Assembly (NCBI GenBank): GCA_900471605.1
Contig: UCEY01000079.1
Span: forward strand, 1-64,000
DNA length: 64,000 nt
Reading direction: 5' to 3'
From: Hyphomicrobiales bacterium
Lineage (GTDB): Bacteria; Pseudomonadota; Alphaproteobacteria; Rhizobiales; Rhizobiaceae
In this document: piece after piece, positions 17,478 to 25,840 of the stretch
Numbering within the stretch: position 1 is the stretch's first letter
Layout: every line of letters begins with the position of its first letter
Translations under genes and position numbers: made by a program
Notes under the pieces: model-generated
Told to the model about the DNA's origin: nothing
Databases searched by the model: none
What the model saw: the letters and a program-made list of their open reading frames with translations, nothing else

Positions 17478-18260
17478 TTATAAATGCCTGCCTTCATCCA
17501 CCGGCACAATGATTCCGGTGGAACTCGTCAGGTTGACGATGCAGGCGACCACCGCCCGCGCCACGTCATCAGGCGTCGTCACCCGTCCGAGTGGAAACTT
17601 TTCAGCGACCTTTTCCAGTTGCTCACGGGTGCGGTTGGGAACGAAATCCGTATCGACACCTGCCGGCGACACAGAAAACACCCTGACCTTCGGCGCCAGC
17701 ACCTTGGCGAGCGCGATCGTCAGCGAGTCGAGACCACCCTTTGCAGAAAGATACGCAAGGCTGCTTCCGATCCCCGTCCGCGCCGCGATCGACGAGACAT
17801 TCACTATGGCGGCATTGTTACCGCCTTCCAGCAGCGGACGAAACGCGCGAATCACCGCGAAAGGGCCGCGCAGATTGAGCGTCACCGTGCGGTCGAAGAT
17901 TTCATCGGTCAGTCCCTCCAGATCCGCGGCCGGGACCGGAGTGGTCGCGCCACCGGAATTGACGAGCGCGTCAATGCTCTCGAACCGCTCCGTCACGGTG
18001 GCGACGGCCTCGGCGATGGATGCCGGATTGTTGATCGCGATGCGCGTTGCGATATGCCCTTTTCCTTGAAGGCCCCGCACCACATCGTCTGCCGCATCGG
18101 GCCGGTTATTGTAACCGACGACGACGATCGATCCCATATCCGCCAGACGCGCCGCTGTCGCCCGGCCGATACCGCTGCTTCCGCCTGTGATGACCGCCAC
18201 TCGGGGTATGCGGAGCGCGGGGATATCGATAGCAGCCACAGGTTCCTCCAATCGAGCCAT
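17478..18260 (-). CDS. Short-chain dehydrogenase/reductase
   Basis: Classical SDR, 260 aa, cytoplasmic NAD(P)-dependent oxidoreductase. The cofactor motif TGGSSGIG, the NSGGAT variant of the NAG motif, catalytic Ser in VNVSSIAART, and the YLSAK catalytic Tyr-Lys pair are all visible. The start overlaps the stop of the upstream aldolase gene by one base, a sign of translational coupling. It probably oxidises or reduces a hydroxy/keto intermediate of the pathway. Confidence 0.9.
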   Translation of the reverse strand: MARLEEPVAAIDIPALRIPRVAVITGGSSGIGRATAARLADMGSIVVVGYNNRPDAADDVVRGLQGKGHIATRIAINNPASIAEAVATVTERFESIDALVNSGGATTPVPAADLEGLTDEIFDRTVTLNLRGPFAVIRAFRPLLEGGNNAAIVNVSSIAARTGIGSSLAYLSAKGGLDSLTIALAKVLAPKVRVFSVSPAGVDTDFVPNRTREQLEKVAEKFPLGRVTTPDDVARAVVACIVNLTSSTGIIVPVDEGRHL

Positions 18261-19033
18261 CAGCCCGAAAAATCATTGATAGCCTTGGCGGCTGCGGTGC
18301 GAATGAAACCGTGGTCGCTCGAAAGCAGCAGGGCGCTTGCTCCAAGCCCCTTGGCGAACTCGAAATCGTCCCTGCTTGTCGGCAGCATCAGCAAAGGGAC
18401 ATCGGCCTCACGGGCCGCAGCCGCGACCTTCGTGCTGATCTCGGCGACTTTTCTTGCCGCATCCGGATCATCGCCGAACGAGGCTGTCAGATCTCCGCGG
18501 CCGATGAACAGCGCGTCGATCCCATCGACCCGCGCAATCGCTCCGGCATGCTCGATCGCATCCTGGTCTTCGATCATCACGATGCAGGCAACTTGCCTGT
18601 CCTGCATCGCCATATGCTGCACTCCATTGGCACTGCCCCAGGTGCTGGCACGCGTAAGCCCTGCAAAACCGCGGCTGCCGCCGGCATAGCGGCAGCTCTG
18701 CGCCACGGCCTTAGCCTTCTCCACCGAGTTCACATGTGGGACCATGATTCCCATCGCGCCGCAATCCAGTGCGGAGAGTATGCCCGCCGCGGTGAATTCC
18801 GGCACCCGGACGAGAGGCGCAATGTTGGAGGCACGGGCAGCAAGAATCATCAGATCGGTTATTCCGCGATCGAGCGGCGCGTGCTCCTGGTCGATGACCA
18901 CGAAATCGTAGCCGATCGGGCCGAGCATCTCGATCACCTGGGTCGTCGGCAGCTTCAGGAAAGTCCCCAGCATCCGCTCCCTTGCGAGAAGGCGTTGGCG
19001 AAACAGGGTAAAATTCGGGCGTTGGTCGGTCAT
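18260..19033 (-). CDS. HpcH/HpaI-family aldolase
   Basis: Class II pyruvate-type aldolase of the HpcH/HpaI (citrate-lyase-like) family, 257 aa. Typical motifs: GTFLKLPTTQVIEMLGPIGYDFVVIDQEHAPLDRG, seen in pieces here (GYDFVVIDQEHAP), GIMVPHVNSVEKA and VIMIEDQDAIEHA-like (CIVMIEDQDAIEH). The metal ligand Glu in MIEDQ and Asp in GRGDLTASF fit the family. Family members split 4-hydroxy-2-oxo acids into pyruvate and an aldehyde, which the aldehyde dehydrogenase two genes on could oxidise. Start is the ATG at 19033, 16 bases after the preceding gene. Confidence 0.88.
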   Translation of the reverse strand: MTDQRPNFTLFRQRLLARERMLGTFLKLPTTQVIEMLGPIGYDFVVIDQEHAPLDRGITDLMILAARASNIAPLVRVPEFTAAGILSALDCGAMGIMVPHVNSVEKAKAVAQSCRYAGGSRGFAGLTRASTWGSANGVQHMAMQDRQVACIVMIEDQDAIEHAGAIARVDGIDALFIGRGDLTASFGDDPDAARKVAEISTKVAAAAREADVPLLMLPTSRDDFEFAKGLGASALLLSSDHGFIRTAAAKAINDFSG

Positions 19034-19049
19034 CTCGGATTCTCGTCTG

Positions 19050-20072
19050 CTAGATTGGCTGATAGGGTTCGGGCACCGTGGTCGCGATCGACGGATCGAC
19101 AACCAGCACCACCTTGCCGATCTGCCGGTTCTCGTCGAGAATGGCGTGAGCGTCCTTCACCTGGCGAAATTGTACGGCTTCGTGGATATGCGTTCTGATG
19201 CGTCCGTCCTCGATCAGCGGCCAGACCTGCGCGACAAGTTCGCGGGCGATCCGGCCTTTGTAATCCGCCGACCGGGGCCGCAGCGTCGAGCCGGCAATCG
19301 TCAGACGCCGGCGCACCAGCGATCTTATGTTGACCTCCGCCATCTCGCCGTCGTGGCTTGCGATGAAGACCAACCGGCCATCGGCTTTCAACAGATCGAG
19401 CTGCCGTTGCGTCTTCGGTCCTGCCTGTCCGTCCAGGATGACATCGACGCCGGCGCCATCTGTCAGCCCACGGATTTCTTCGTCCCAGTTCCCTCTGTAA
19501 TCCACCGCCGCTTTCGCCCCGATCGCCAGACACACCTGCCGCTTTTCCGGGCTTCCTGCAGTGGCAAAAACCTTCGCCCGGCGCAGATTCCGCGCGATCT
19601 GGATGCCGGCCATGCCCACACCGCTCGTACCGCCCTGGATCAGCAGTGTTTCCCCTTCGCCGAGGCGCGCCAGCCAGATCAGGTTGTTCCAGGCCGTGAA
19701 GAACACTTCCGGAAGCGACGCACCTTCGATGAAACTCAGCCCCTTCGGGACCGGCATGCATTGCACGGCAGGTGCGACACAGAATTCCGCATATCCGCCG
19801 CCATTGACCAGCGCGCAGACCGGCATCCCGACCTTCAGCGTTTCAACGCCGGGGCCAACCTCCTCGACGATGCCCGCGACATCGAGCCCGGGTATGTCCG
19901 ATGCGCCGGGCGGTGGCGGGTACAATCCCCGCCGTTGTTGGACATCCGGCCGGTTGACACCGGCTGCAGCCACTCGGATGAGCACTTCTCCGGAACCAGG
20001 CTGCGGCATGTGCCGTTCAACGATCCAGAGCACTTCCGGGCCGCCCGGCTTTTCAATTTCAATGACTTGCAC
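19050..20072 (-). CDS. MDR-family NAD(P)H:quinone oxidoreductase
   Basis: Medium-chain dehydrogenase/reductase of the quinone-oxidoreductase (PIG3/QOR-like) branch, 340 aa, with no structural zinc cysteines. Motifs are AAGVNRPDVQQRRGLYPPP, IPGLDVAGIVEEVG and the Rossmann loop QGGTSGVGMAGIQIAR. It would use NADPH to reduce an enone or quinone-like intermediate. It follows the DUF6282 hydrolase by 21 bases and precedes the aldolase in one tightly packed minus-strand operon. Confidence 0.9.
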   Translation of the reverse strand: MQVIEIEKPGGPEVLWIVERHMPQPGSGEVLIRVAAAGVNRPDVQQRRGLYPPPPGASDIPGLDVAGIVEEVGPGVETLKVGMPVCALVNGGGYAEFCVAPAVQCMPVPKGLSFIEGASLPEVFFTAWNNLIWLARLGEGETLLIQGGTSGVGMAGIQIARNLRRAKVFATAGSPEKRQVCLAIGAKAAVDYRGNWDEEIRGLTDGAGVDVILDGQAGPKTQRQLDLLKADGRLVFIASHDGEMAEVNIRSLVRRRLTIAGSTLRPRSADYKGRIARELVAQVWPLIEDGRIRTHIHEAVQFRQVKDAHAILDENRQIGKVVLVVDPSIATTVPEPYQPI

Positions 20073-20093
20073 CAGCTCAAACCCGCCGCCGCG

Positions 20094-21041
20094 TCAATCT
20101 GCCAGACCGACCAGTCGAGCCGGATTATCCGAAACCATGGCCCGCACCTCCGCCTCGCTGAAACCGAGCGCCAGGCAGAGCTTGATGGCCTGCCGCATAC
20201 CTTCCACAGGTGTCGGATTATCGACCTGCCCCAGATCGGAACCGATCGACGAGTGCGCAACGCCGGCGGCCAGGATGTGCTCCTTGAGTTCCTGCGGGGA
20301 ATAAGCGTTGAAGCGGCTGTCGACATACATGCCGGCCGATTGCTCGACCAGCGCACCCATGGCCGCCAGGTCGCGGATGTCGTCATAGGTGAAGTGCAGG
20401 CCGTACATCGGGTGGTTGATGAGGAGGCGCTTGACTCCGCGCTTTTTCGCCTCCTCGAACAACCGCCAGATTTCCCAGACATGCAGATGGCCGGAAGACA
20501 GGATCACGTCAAACTCGGCGATCATGTCGAGGATCTGTTTTACCTCGTCGAGAATATTCCCATACCCGTCAACGACACTGAGCGCCGGCGAGTTTTTCAG
20601 CTCGACATTGGAGGCGAGGCGGACCTTGCGATGGGCGCTTCTGATATGATTGGCGGCCTGTGCCGTCGGCATCCAGATCAGCTTGGCGCCCATCTTCAAC
20701 TGTGCGTCCACGACAAAGGGATTGAAGCCGCCGGTCGAATTGTTGAGTACGAGGCCGCTATACATGGCAAGGCCGCGATCCCCCAGCACCCGCTCCATCA
20801 GGGGAATGAACGGCGCCACGGAATAGTGGTGATCCTTGAAAAGCAAAGCGCGCATGCCAGCCGCCGCGGCTTCTTCGGCCGCTTCCAGATGATCAAGCTG
20901 GCGCGGCATCGTCGAAGGCCCGGAGTGCACATGAAGATCCAGTGCGCCGCGCAGCAGGCTTGCCGCCAAGGCGTCGTCGACACCGGCGATCAGTCGGCGA
21001 ACTTCCTCGCGGTTGCGTTTCGTATCCTCTGTCGAAGCCAT
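20094..21041 (-). CDS. DUF6282-type metal-dependent hydrolase
   Basis: Amidohydrolase-like protein, 315 aa. Metal-site signatures are visible: ALDLHVHSGPS (HxH), LLFKDHHYSVAP, ILSSGHLHVWEI, LLINHPMYG and SSIGSDLGQ, which would supply the His/Asp ligands of a TIM-barrel metallohydrolase. I assign it to the DUF6282 type from these motifs; no member has a firmly known reaction that I can cite. Start is the ATG at 21041, with AAGGAGG nine bases upstream; a second ATG directly abuts that site. It is the first gene of the minus-strand operon and may open a lactone or amide ring. Confidence 0.78.
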   Translation of the reverse strand: MASTEDTKRNREEVRRLIAGVDDALAASLLRGALDLHVHSGPSTMPRQLDHLEAAEEAAAAGMRALLFKDHHYSVAPFIPLMERVLGDRGLAMYSGLVLNNSTGGFNPFVVDAQLKMGAKLIWMPTAQAANHIRSAHRKVRLASNVELKNSPALSVVDGYGNILDEVKQILDMIAEFDVILSSGHLHVWEIWRLFEEAKKRGVKRLLINHPMYGLHFTYDDIRDLAAMGALVEQSAGMYVDSRFNAYSPQELKEHILAAGVAHSSIGSDLGQVDNPTPVEGMRQAIKLCLALGFSEAEVRAMVSDNPARLVGLAD

Positions 21042-21060
21042 GAACGTCATCCTCCTTGCA

Positions 21061-21077
21061 TCTAAGGCAGCCTTAGA
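21061..21077. promoter_or_regulatory. 17-bp palindromic operator candidate
   Basis: TCTAAGGCAGCCTTAGA has perfect 8-bp arms around a central A. It lies 20 bp upstream of the DUF6282 start and 85 bp upstream of the divergent IclR start, so it fits an operator of that IclR protein. IclR-family sites are usually short palindromes of this kind. Confidence 0.6.
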
Positions 21078-21161
21078 ACTTGACTTGGCCCAGCGACAAC
21101 CTATCGTCTCTATCGTTTCGCGAGCCGGAATGGCTTGGCGGACAGTCTGGGAGGAGGACCC

Positions 21162-21983
21162 ATGACAATTCGAGCTATAGAACGCGCGATGAACGTGCTT
21201 CAGGAGCTTAACCAGCAGCCGATCAACACGATCGCGCAGCTTCATGCCCGCACGAAACTGCCCAAGCCAACGCTCGTGCGCATCCTGCGGACGCTGGAAG
21301 AGGCAGGCTACGTGGAGAACGACACGCGACAGGGCGGCTACCAGGTGAGTGCGCTCGTTACGTCGCTCAGTTCCGGTTTCCACAAGGGGCCACTGGTCGT
21401 GGAAGCCGGCCGGGCGTGGGCGATCGCCATCACCCGCAAGCACAAATGGCCCGTCGCCATTGCCCTGCCGGATTATGATGACATGATCATCCGTTTCAGT
21501 ACGGTGCCTGACAGCCTGATTTCGCCATTCCACAGCACGGTCAACAAGCGCCTGTGCATGCTCACCCGCGCAATGGGGCTCGCTTATCTTGCCTTTCTCG
21601 ATGGTGAAGACCGCAATGTAATGATCGACATCCTGCAAAAATCCGACAATCCGGAAAATGCACTGAGCCACCACCGTGACAAACTTCTTCGCCTGCTAAA
21701 CGAAGTGCGGAGCAACGGTTACGCAACACGTTCCTCGACCGTCGAACCCCGCAACTCAGACACTATTGCCGTTCCGATCATAGCCAAAAGCGGCCGGGTG
21801 CTCGCAAGCCTGGGACTGACCTATTTCAAAGCCGCGTTTGGTTCAGAGCAGGAGGCGCGGGATCGCTATGTTCCAATTCTCAAATCGGCAGCGGTCGCAA
21901 TTTCGGAAGACCTGAACAGGTTGTCCAGCAGCGTGGCAATCGACGTCAGCTCCGCAGATCCGTCGGCCATTTCCAACGATTGA
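21162..21983 (+). CDS. IclR-family transcriptional regulator (second)
   Basis: IclR-family regulator, 273 aa: N-terminal winged helix (AIERAMNVLQELNQQP, TKLPKPTLVRILRTLEEAGY) followed by an effector domain with SLGLTYFKAAFG near the end. GGGAGGAGG lies just upstream of the ATG. It is divergent from the DUF6282-to-TctC operon with a palindrome between them, so it most likely controls that operon and itself. It shows clear similarity in layout and motifs to the IclR protein at 3868 (LPKPTIVRMLDTL against LPKPTLVRILRTL), consistent with a shared origin. Confidence 0.9.
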   Translation: MTIRAIERAMNVLQELNQQPINTIAQLHARTKLPKPTLVRILRTLEEAGYVENDTRQGGYQVSALVTSLSSGFHKGPLVVEAGRAWAIAITRKHKWPVAIALPDYDDMIIRFSTVPDSLISPFHSTVNKRLCMLTRAMGLAYLAFLDGEDRNVMIDILQKSDNPENALSHHRDKLLRLLNEVRSNGYATRSSTVEPRNSDTIAVPIIAKSGRVLASLGLTYFKAAFGSEQEARDRYVPILKSAAVAISEDLNRLSSSVAIDVSSADPSAISND

Positions 21984-22268
21984 ACTCGATCGGCTTTCAA
22001 CCGTGATGGCAAACAACTTGGAAACTCGAGCAGTAGCAAGGGTTCAGAAGTGCCTTCTCAAAGGCAGTGAACAATAGATTGCGGTGGGCGGCGACAACGA
22101 TCGCATTGGCACAATGTTGCACTGCTTCGACACTTAAACCGGCTCCGAAAGGGCTCAACATTCCGGGCCGATCGACGGGGAGACTTGCGCGTATGCCGCC
22201 TGCAAGAAGTACCTTGCATGTCAATCGGCGTGGGGTATTGGCTCTAACGCAGATTTGGTGCGGTTTCC
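21984..22268. other. Gap beside mobile DNA, no clear gene
   Basis: 285 bp between the IclR stop and the ISL3 transposase remnant. A minus-strand frame (21997-22272) of 91 codons is open but matches nothing I recognise. It may be the outer part of the degraded ISL3 element. Confidence 0.35.
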
Positions 22269-22985
22269 TCATGTCGCGCCGATTAGGCGGGCTTGAAGCA
22301 GATCAAGCTTTCCACGACCGTACATCTGGCGCCTCACCAGCTTGAGCTTGGTAATCTGCCCCTCGGTTTGTCCGTTGGACCACGGTGAGACGATCGATGC
22401 TCGGACTGCTTTTATGTCTTTCGCAACGCCATTGCCAAAGGAGGCAACCGGACTTTCGCGAGCGCGTTCGATCCACGGCGCGAGCTCGTTTTCCGCCTTG
22501 CGGCGGATCATGCGATGGAAGTCGGCGATGACGTCGCGAGCTTTAACCAGCAGGGGAACACCGCCTTCTATTGCAGCGATGGTGACGGCCTCGGATTTCG
22601 TCAGATTGTCTCTTCTGGTCGTCAAAAGGCGAGCAATCGTTCGGGCAGTTCAACGTTTCCGCATCTGCTTTGTCGGCCCGCTTCCGCCGTGTTGCCCATT
22701 CACTCACGACCGGACGCGAACCACGAAACCCCTGTTTCCTCAACCGCCGCCATACCTCAGTAGCGTTCCGCTTGCCAGCAGCCCATTGAGCGTCTAGCCA
22801 TTCGAGATAGGTTTCCAGCGAGCTTTCTCTCGACCGAAAGACGTCATTGCGTTGCCCCCTGAGCACTTGGCGGACCAACGCGCGGCTATGGGCTGCGAGG
22901 AGGGCCAAGGCTATTTCTTCGGAAAACCGCAACCTTCTGCCGACCTGGTTGACCTGTTGAGCAAGCGCCCGTGGCTTACTTCAGC
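22269..22985 (-). pseudogene. ISL3-family transposase remnant
   Basis: Broken transposase of the ISL3 family. The C-terminal part (22269-22625) has the family end RASIVSPWSNGQTEG followed by KLKLVRRQMYGRGKLDLLQA. The upstream part continues in another frame (VGRRLRFSEEIALALLAAHS ... WRRLRKQGFRGSRPVVSEW), so there is a frameshift near 22620. The N-terminal zinc-finger half is missing; the frame runs into the insertion point of the IS5-family element at 22987. It cannot make a working transposase. Confidence 0.8.
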
Positions 22986-23400
22986 CTAGGTCATGTTGAC
23001 AAGTGACTTCTCAAATCATCTGAGGTCTGATTCAAGGCTGCCTTTTAGGAGGCAGTTGTGGCACGAGGTGATCTTACTGACGCGGAATGGCAGATCGTGG
23101 AACCGCTTCTTCCTGCAGAGCGCGGGCGTAAGTCGCGCCCTTCCCATGATAACCGCCAGTTCATAAACGGCATGTGGCACGTGCTTCGGGTTGGCTGCCC
23201 TTGGCGTGATATGCGTGAGCGATACGGAAAGTGGAATTCCGTTTATGTCCGGTTTCGGCGCTGGGCCGAGCAAGGGGTATGGGATGCGCTCCTGGAAACG
23301 CTTGTCGAACTCGGCCTTACAGACGATTGGCAGCACATGCTGGACAGTACAACAGTTCGCGGCCATTCAGAGGCAGCGGGCGCAACGTATGGCCCGCCCC

Positions 23401-23644
23401 GTTTGCAAGCGATAATCGGATGCTGGTGTGAACAGTCTGCACAAACGTATCCGGCATGTTGGCGCGCTGGCCACTGCCAAGATGGAGATCCGCGCGTCCT
23501 CATCCTCATAAAGGGGCCGGCCTCGAAGGCCATTTAGCGCCGGAGGTTTTCAGGACGCCGATCGACTGTCAGGCCATCTTCCTTCTACCACTCGCAGTTC
23601 GGCGCATCGGGCGTCGTTTTCGCCATGAGCGCTGTTTATGTGTC
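23401..23644 (-). ncRNA. Candidate guide RNA region (seekRNA/bridge RNA) of the IS110-type element
   Basis: A 244-bp stretch without a convincing gene lies between the transposase stop (23645) and the left repeat, which is where IS1111-type elements encode their guide RNA. It contains compact hairpins such as GGCCT-CGA-AGGCC at about 23517-23533. It also contains CTCATAA (23505-23511), a 7-nt match to the right flank of the insertion site (24750-24756), which could be part of a target-guide segment. The location follows known biology; the match may be chance. Confidence 0.4.
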
Positions 23645-24672
23645 TCAGGCAGTCGTTATCGACATGACCTTGTAGCTTCGTCCGTGGTGGAGCAAGGCCC
23701 AGACGGTTCGCGCCATCTTTGCGGCCAGTGCGACAACGGCGACATTGGAGTGACTACGTGCGAGAAGCCCTCGCAGCCACGCCCCTACGGCGGTGTCGCT
23801 CCTTGCCAACGAGGGCATGGCAGATCTCGCGCCCTGGATCAGCATCTTGCGTAAATATCTGCTGCCGCGCTTAGTGATGCCCAAGAGCTTCGGTCTTCCG
23901 CCGGTAGTGGCCTGGCGAGGCACAAGTCCCAACCACGCTGCGAGGTCGCGTCCCTTGGAAAACGTCGTTGCGTCGCCGACAGCCGCGACAAGCGCCGTGG
24001 CGTTCAATGCCCCGATCCCGGGAATGTCCGTCAAACGCCGAGCTCGCTCGTCAGTTCGAGCCATGGACGCAAATTCAGCATCAAACGCAGCAATGCGCCG
24101 ATCGAGTTCCTCCCAACGTGTGCGCATGTCATGCAGCAGGAACATCATGCGCGGGCTAAGCGTGCCGGCATCGGTGTCAAGTAGTTCGCTAAGCAATAAA
24201 CTTAATCGAGCGTGCCCCTGTGCCACGACGAGCCCACGCTCCAAAAGCAAGCTTCTGATTTGGTTGGTCAATGAAGTGCGCTCACCAACCAAACGGTCGC
24301 GCACGCGATGGAGGGTTTGAATGTCAAGTTGCTCCTCGCTTTTGAGTTCGACAAAACGCATGGTCGGGCGGCTTGCGGCTTCGGCGATCGCCTCTGCGTC
24401 GCGGTCGTCATTTTTCTGAGCCTTGACGTAAGGTCGCACATACTCCGGCGACATGAGTCTAATCTCATGCCCAAACGCCACGAGTGACCGGCCCATATGG
24501 TGGGCACCACAGCAAGCTTCCATTGCCATGACGCATGGCGGCAGCTTGGCAGCGAACGAGATGACCCCGTCACGCCGCATCCGCCGTCGAACGACGACCT
24601 TCCCACTTTCGTTCAGGCCAACGACGCTGCAGCTGTTTTGCCCAGGTCAATACCAAGGATCATTATTTGCAT
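23645..24672 (-). pseudogene. IS110-family DEDD transposase, frameshifted near N-terminus
   Basis: Recombinase of the IS110 family. The main frame (311 codons from 24580) has MEACCGAHHMGRSLVAFGHE, KAQKNDDRDAEAIAEAA, and the C-terminal DIPGIGALNATALVAAVGD ... LGLVPRQATTGGRPKL. The natural start is the ATG at 24672 (MQIMILGIDLGK), but a one-base loss in the A-run at 24636-24639 puts the catalytic-Asp segment GIDLGK out of frame with the rest (SCSVVGLNESGK). A full-length protein would need a frameshift at that A-run; more simply, the copy is dead. Confidence 0.8.
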
Positions 24673-25242
24673 GGCTCGCTCCTTCCTCTCTTGGACACCG
24701 GCATCATACACTGGTGCCGGCGGGAGGGGCGGGCCATCCATAAAGGGGGCTCATAAGCAGGCCTTTGGTCAATCACGCGGCGGCTTTACGACAAAAATCC
24801 ATGCCCGAGCAGACGGCCAGGGACGCCTCTTGGCTTTATCCTGACGGGTGGCGAAATGTCCGGCCACCTCGCGGTTCCCGATCTTCTCGCGATGCCGGTG
24901 AACAGGTCTCGTCGCCTCCTCGCGGACAAGGGTTATGATGCCGGCAGCATCCGTCAGGATTTCACTGCACACGTCCGATCATTCCGCCGCGAGCAGGTCG
25001 CAAGAGCCACCAGCTTGCGACTATCATGCTTACAAGAATCGAAACCGTATCGAGCGCATGTTCAATCGGATCAAGCAGTTCCGTAGGATTGCCACCCGTT
25101 ATGACAAGACCAAAACACCATTCGCCGCATTCCTGGCAATCGCCGCGGCGAAGATATGGCTACCTCACTTTGTCAACATGACCTAAGCTCTTGAAAGGAA
25201 TCGAACTGGCGACCCAGTAATCTCGGACACGAAGTTCTAAGC

Positions 25243-25535
25243 CTAGCTGGTTGGAAAAGAGTCTGGCCATTCTTGCGCACCATGAAGAACGCGGAGAATA
25301 CGAACCGCCGATGGTGTCACGGCATAGGCCGCAACGTATGGCGTGCCGGTGATGACCAATTCGCGTGTCCCGGCAATCCTACCGACGCGACCACTTGCCG
25401 GAAATCAATCAAACGACGAGCGGCAGAGACAATCCTTTCGTCGACCATTATGGCAGCTGAAGGATTATCCGCCTCGATAAAGGTGAAGATGGCGTCTCGA
25501 TCTGACAACGCAAACGCTGACCACGAAAGCTTCAG
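25243..25535 (-). pseudogene. RelE/ParE-family toxin, frameshifted
   Basis: Toxin of a type II toxin-antitoxin pair. The N-terminal half reads LSDRDAIFTFIEADNPSAAI-MVDERIVSAARRLIDF and the C-terminal half, in another frame, reads RIAGTRELVITGTPYVAAYA-VTPSAVRILRVLHGAQEW. One C appears lost in a short C-run near 25406 (expected DFPASGRVG). The start codon also seems lost: translation would have to begin at CTG (25535) overlapping the antitoxin stop. The toxin is therefore almost certainly inactive. Confidence 0.8.
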
Positions 25536-25840
25536 GACTTGCGTGCAGCTGCTTTAATGCGCGCTGCCGCTCGACGTTTCTCAAAATGAGCCTCGACTTC
25601 ACCATTCGGAACGTCCGGTCGAGTGTCGTTCAGCGCTTCGAGAACCTTGCTGCGAAACCAAGCATCATGAGCTTCGCTGCCGGAAATAAGTTCGAGCGGC
25701 AGTGCTCCTTCGTTAGCGGTTCGGGTAAGCAAGATGCGAACCGCGTCCGACACCGTAAGGCCCATGCTTTCAAGCACCGCAGAGGCCCGGTCCCGAACTT
25801 CCGCATCAATGCGAGTTTGTACTAGTGCGTTCGACGCCAT
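25532..25840 (-). CDS. RelB/DinJ-family antitoxin
   Basis: Small antitoxin, 102 aa, ribbon-helix-helix type: NALVQTRIDAEVRDRASAVL followed by MGLTVSDAVRILLTRTANEG, the DNA-binding part, and a basic, charged C-terminal tail that would wrap the toxin. Start at 25840 has GGAG six bases upstream; an earlier ATG at 25855 is less likely. It overlaps the toxin remnant by four bases, the usual antitoxin-first order. The antitoxin frame is intact although the toxin is broken, so it may persist only as an autorepressor. Confidence 0.85.
   Translation of the reverse strand: MASNALVQTRIDAEVRDRASAVLESMGLTVSDAVRILLTRTANEGALPLELISGSEAHDAWFRSKVLEALNDTRPDVPNGEVEAHFEKRRAAARIKAAARKS

Larger units (their letters stand above)
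23385..24742 (-). mobile_element. IS110-family element, IS1111-like
   Basis: A 1358-bp element defined by its precise interruption of the IS5-type transposase frame. Near its ends are 12-bp inverted repeats ATGGCCCGCCCC (23389-23400) and GGGGCGGGCCAT (24726-24737). There is no target duplication. Subterminal repeats of this kind mark the IS1111 branch of the IS110 family, which moves by a DEDD recombinase guided by a short structured RNA. The transposase is on the minus strand. Confidence 0.85.
22989..25183 (+). mobile_element. IS5-family element, split by a second IS
   Basis: Ends are 14-bp perfect inverted repeats: GGTCATGTTGACAA (22989-23002) and TTGTCAACATGACC (25170-25183). They are flanked by a TA dinucleotide on both sides (22987-22988 and 25184-25185), the likely target duplication. 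The transposase has the IS5/IS427-type start (LTDAEWQIVEPLLP) and end (NRIERMFNRIKQFRR). A 1358-bp IS110-type element sits inside it. Without the insert the element would be about 837 bp, normal for this group. Confidence 0.85.
23058..25186 (+). pseudogene. IS5-family transposase, interrupted and frameshifted
   Basis: The first part (23058-23384) reads MARGDLTDAEWQIVEPLLPA ... MLDSTTVRGHSEAAGA. Joining 23384 to 24743 restores the frame exactly as AAGA-KGAHKQAFGQSRGGFTTK, proving where the inner IS entered. Beyond that the frame breaks near 24840 (between LLALS and TGGEMSGHLAVPDLL) and again near 24960, ending CDYHAYKNRNRIERMFNRI ... to the stop at 25186. The first break could be the frameshift site used by some IS427-group elements, but the second points to decay. 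Confidence 0.82.

Noticed and set aside
19146..21065. 639-codon plus-strand frame opposite the MDR and DUF6282 genes
   Set aside because: Antisense shadow: rich in Arg, His and Asp-Gln runs, without any domain.
25190..25225. tRNA-like 3' end (GCCAGTTCGATTCC on the minus strand), possible attachment site
   Set aside because: The T-arm lacks its second strand and no acceptor or anticodon arm can be built; probably chance.
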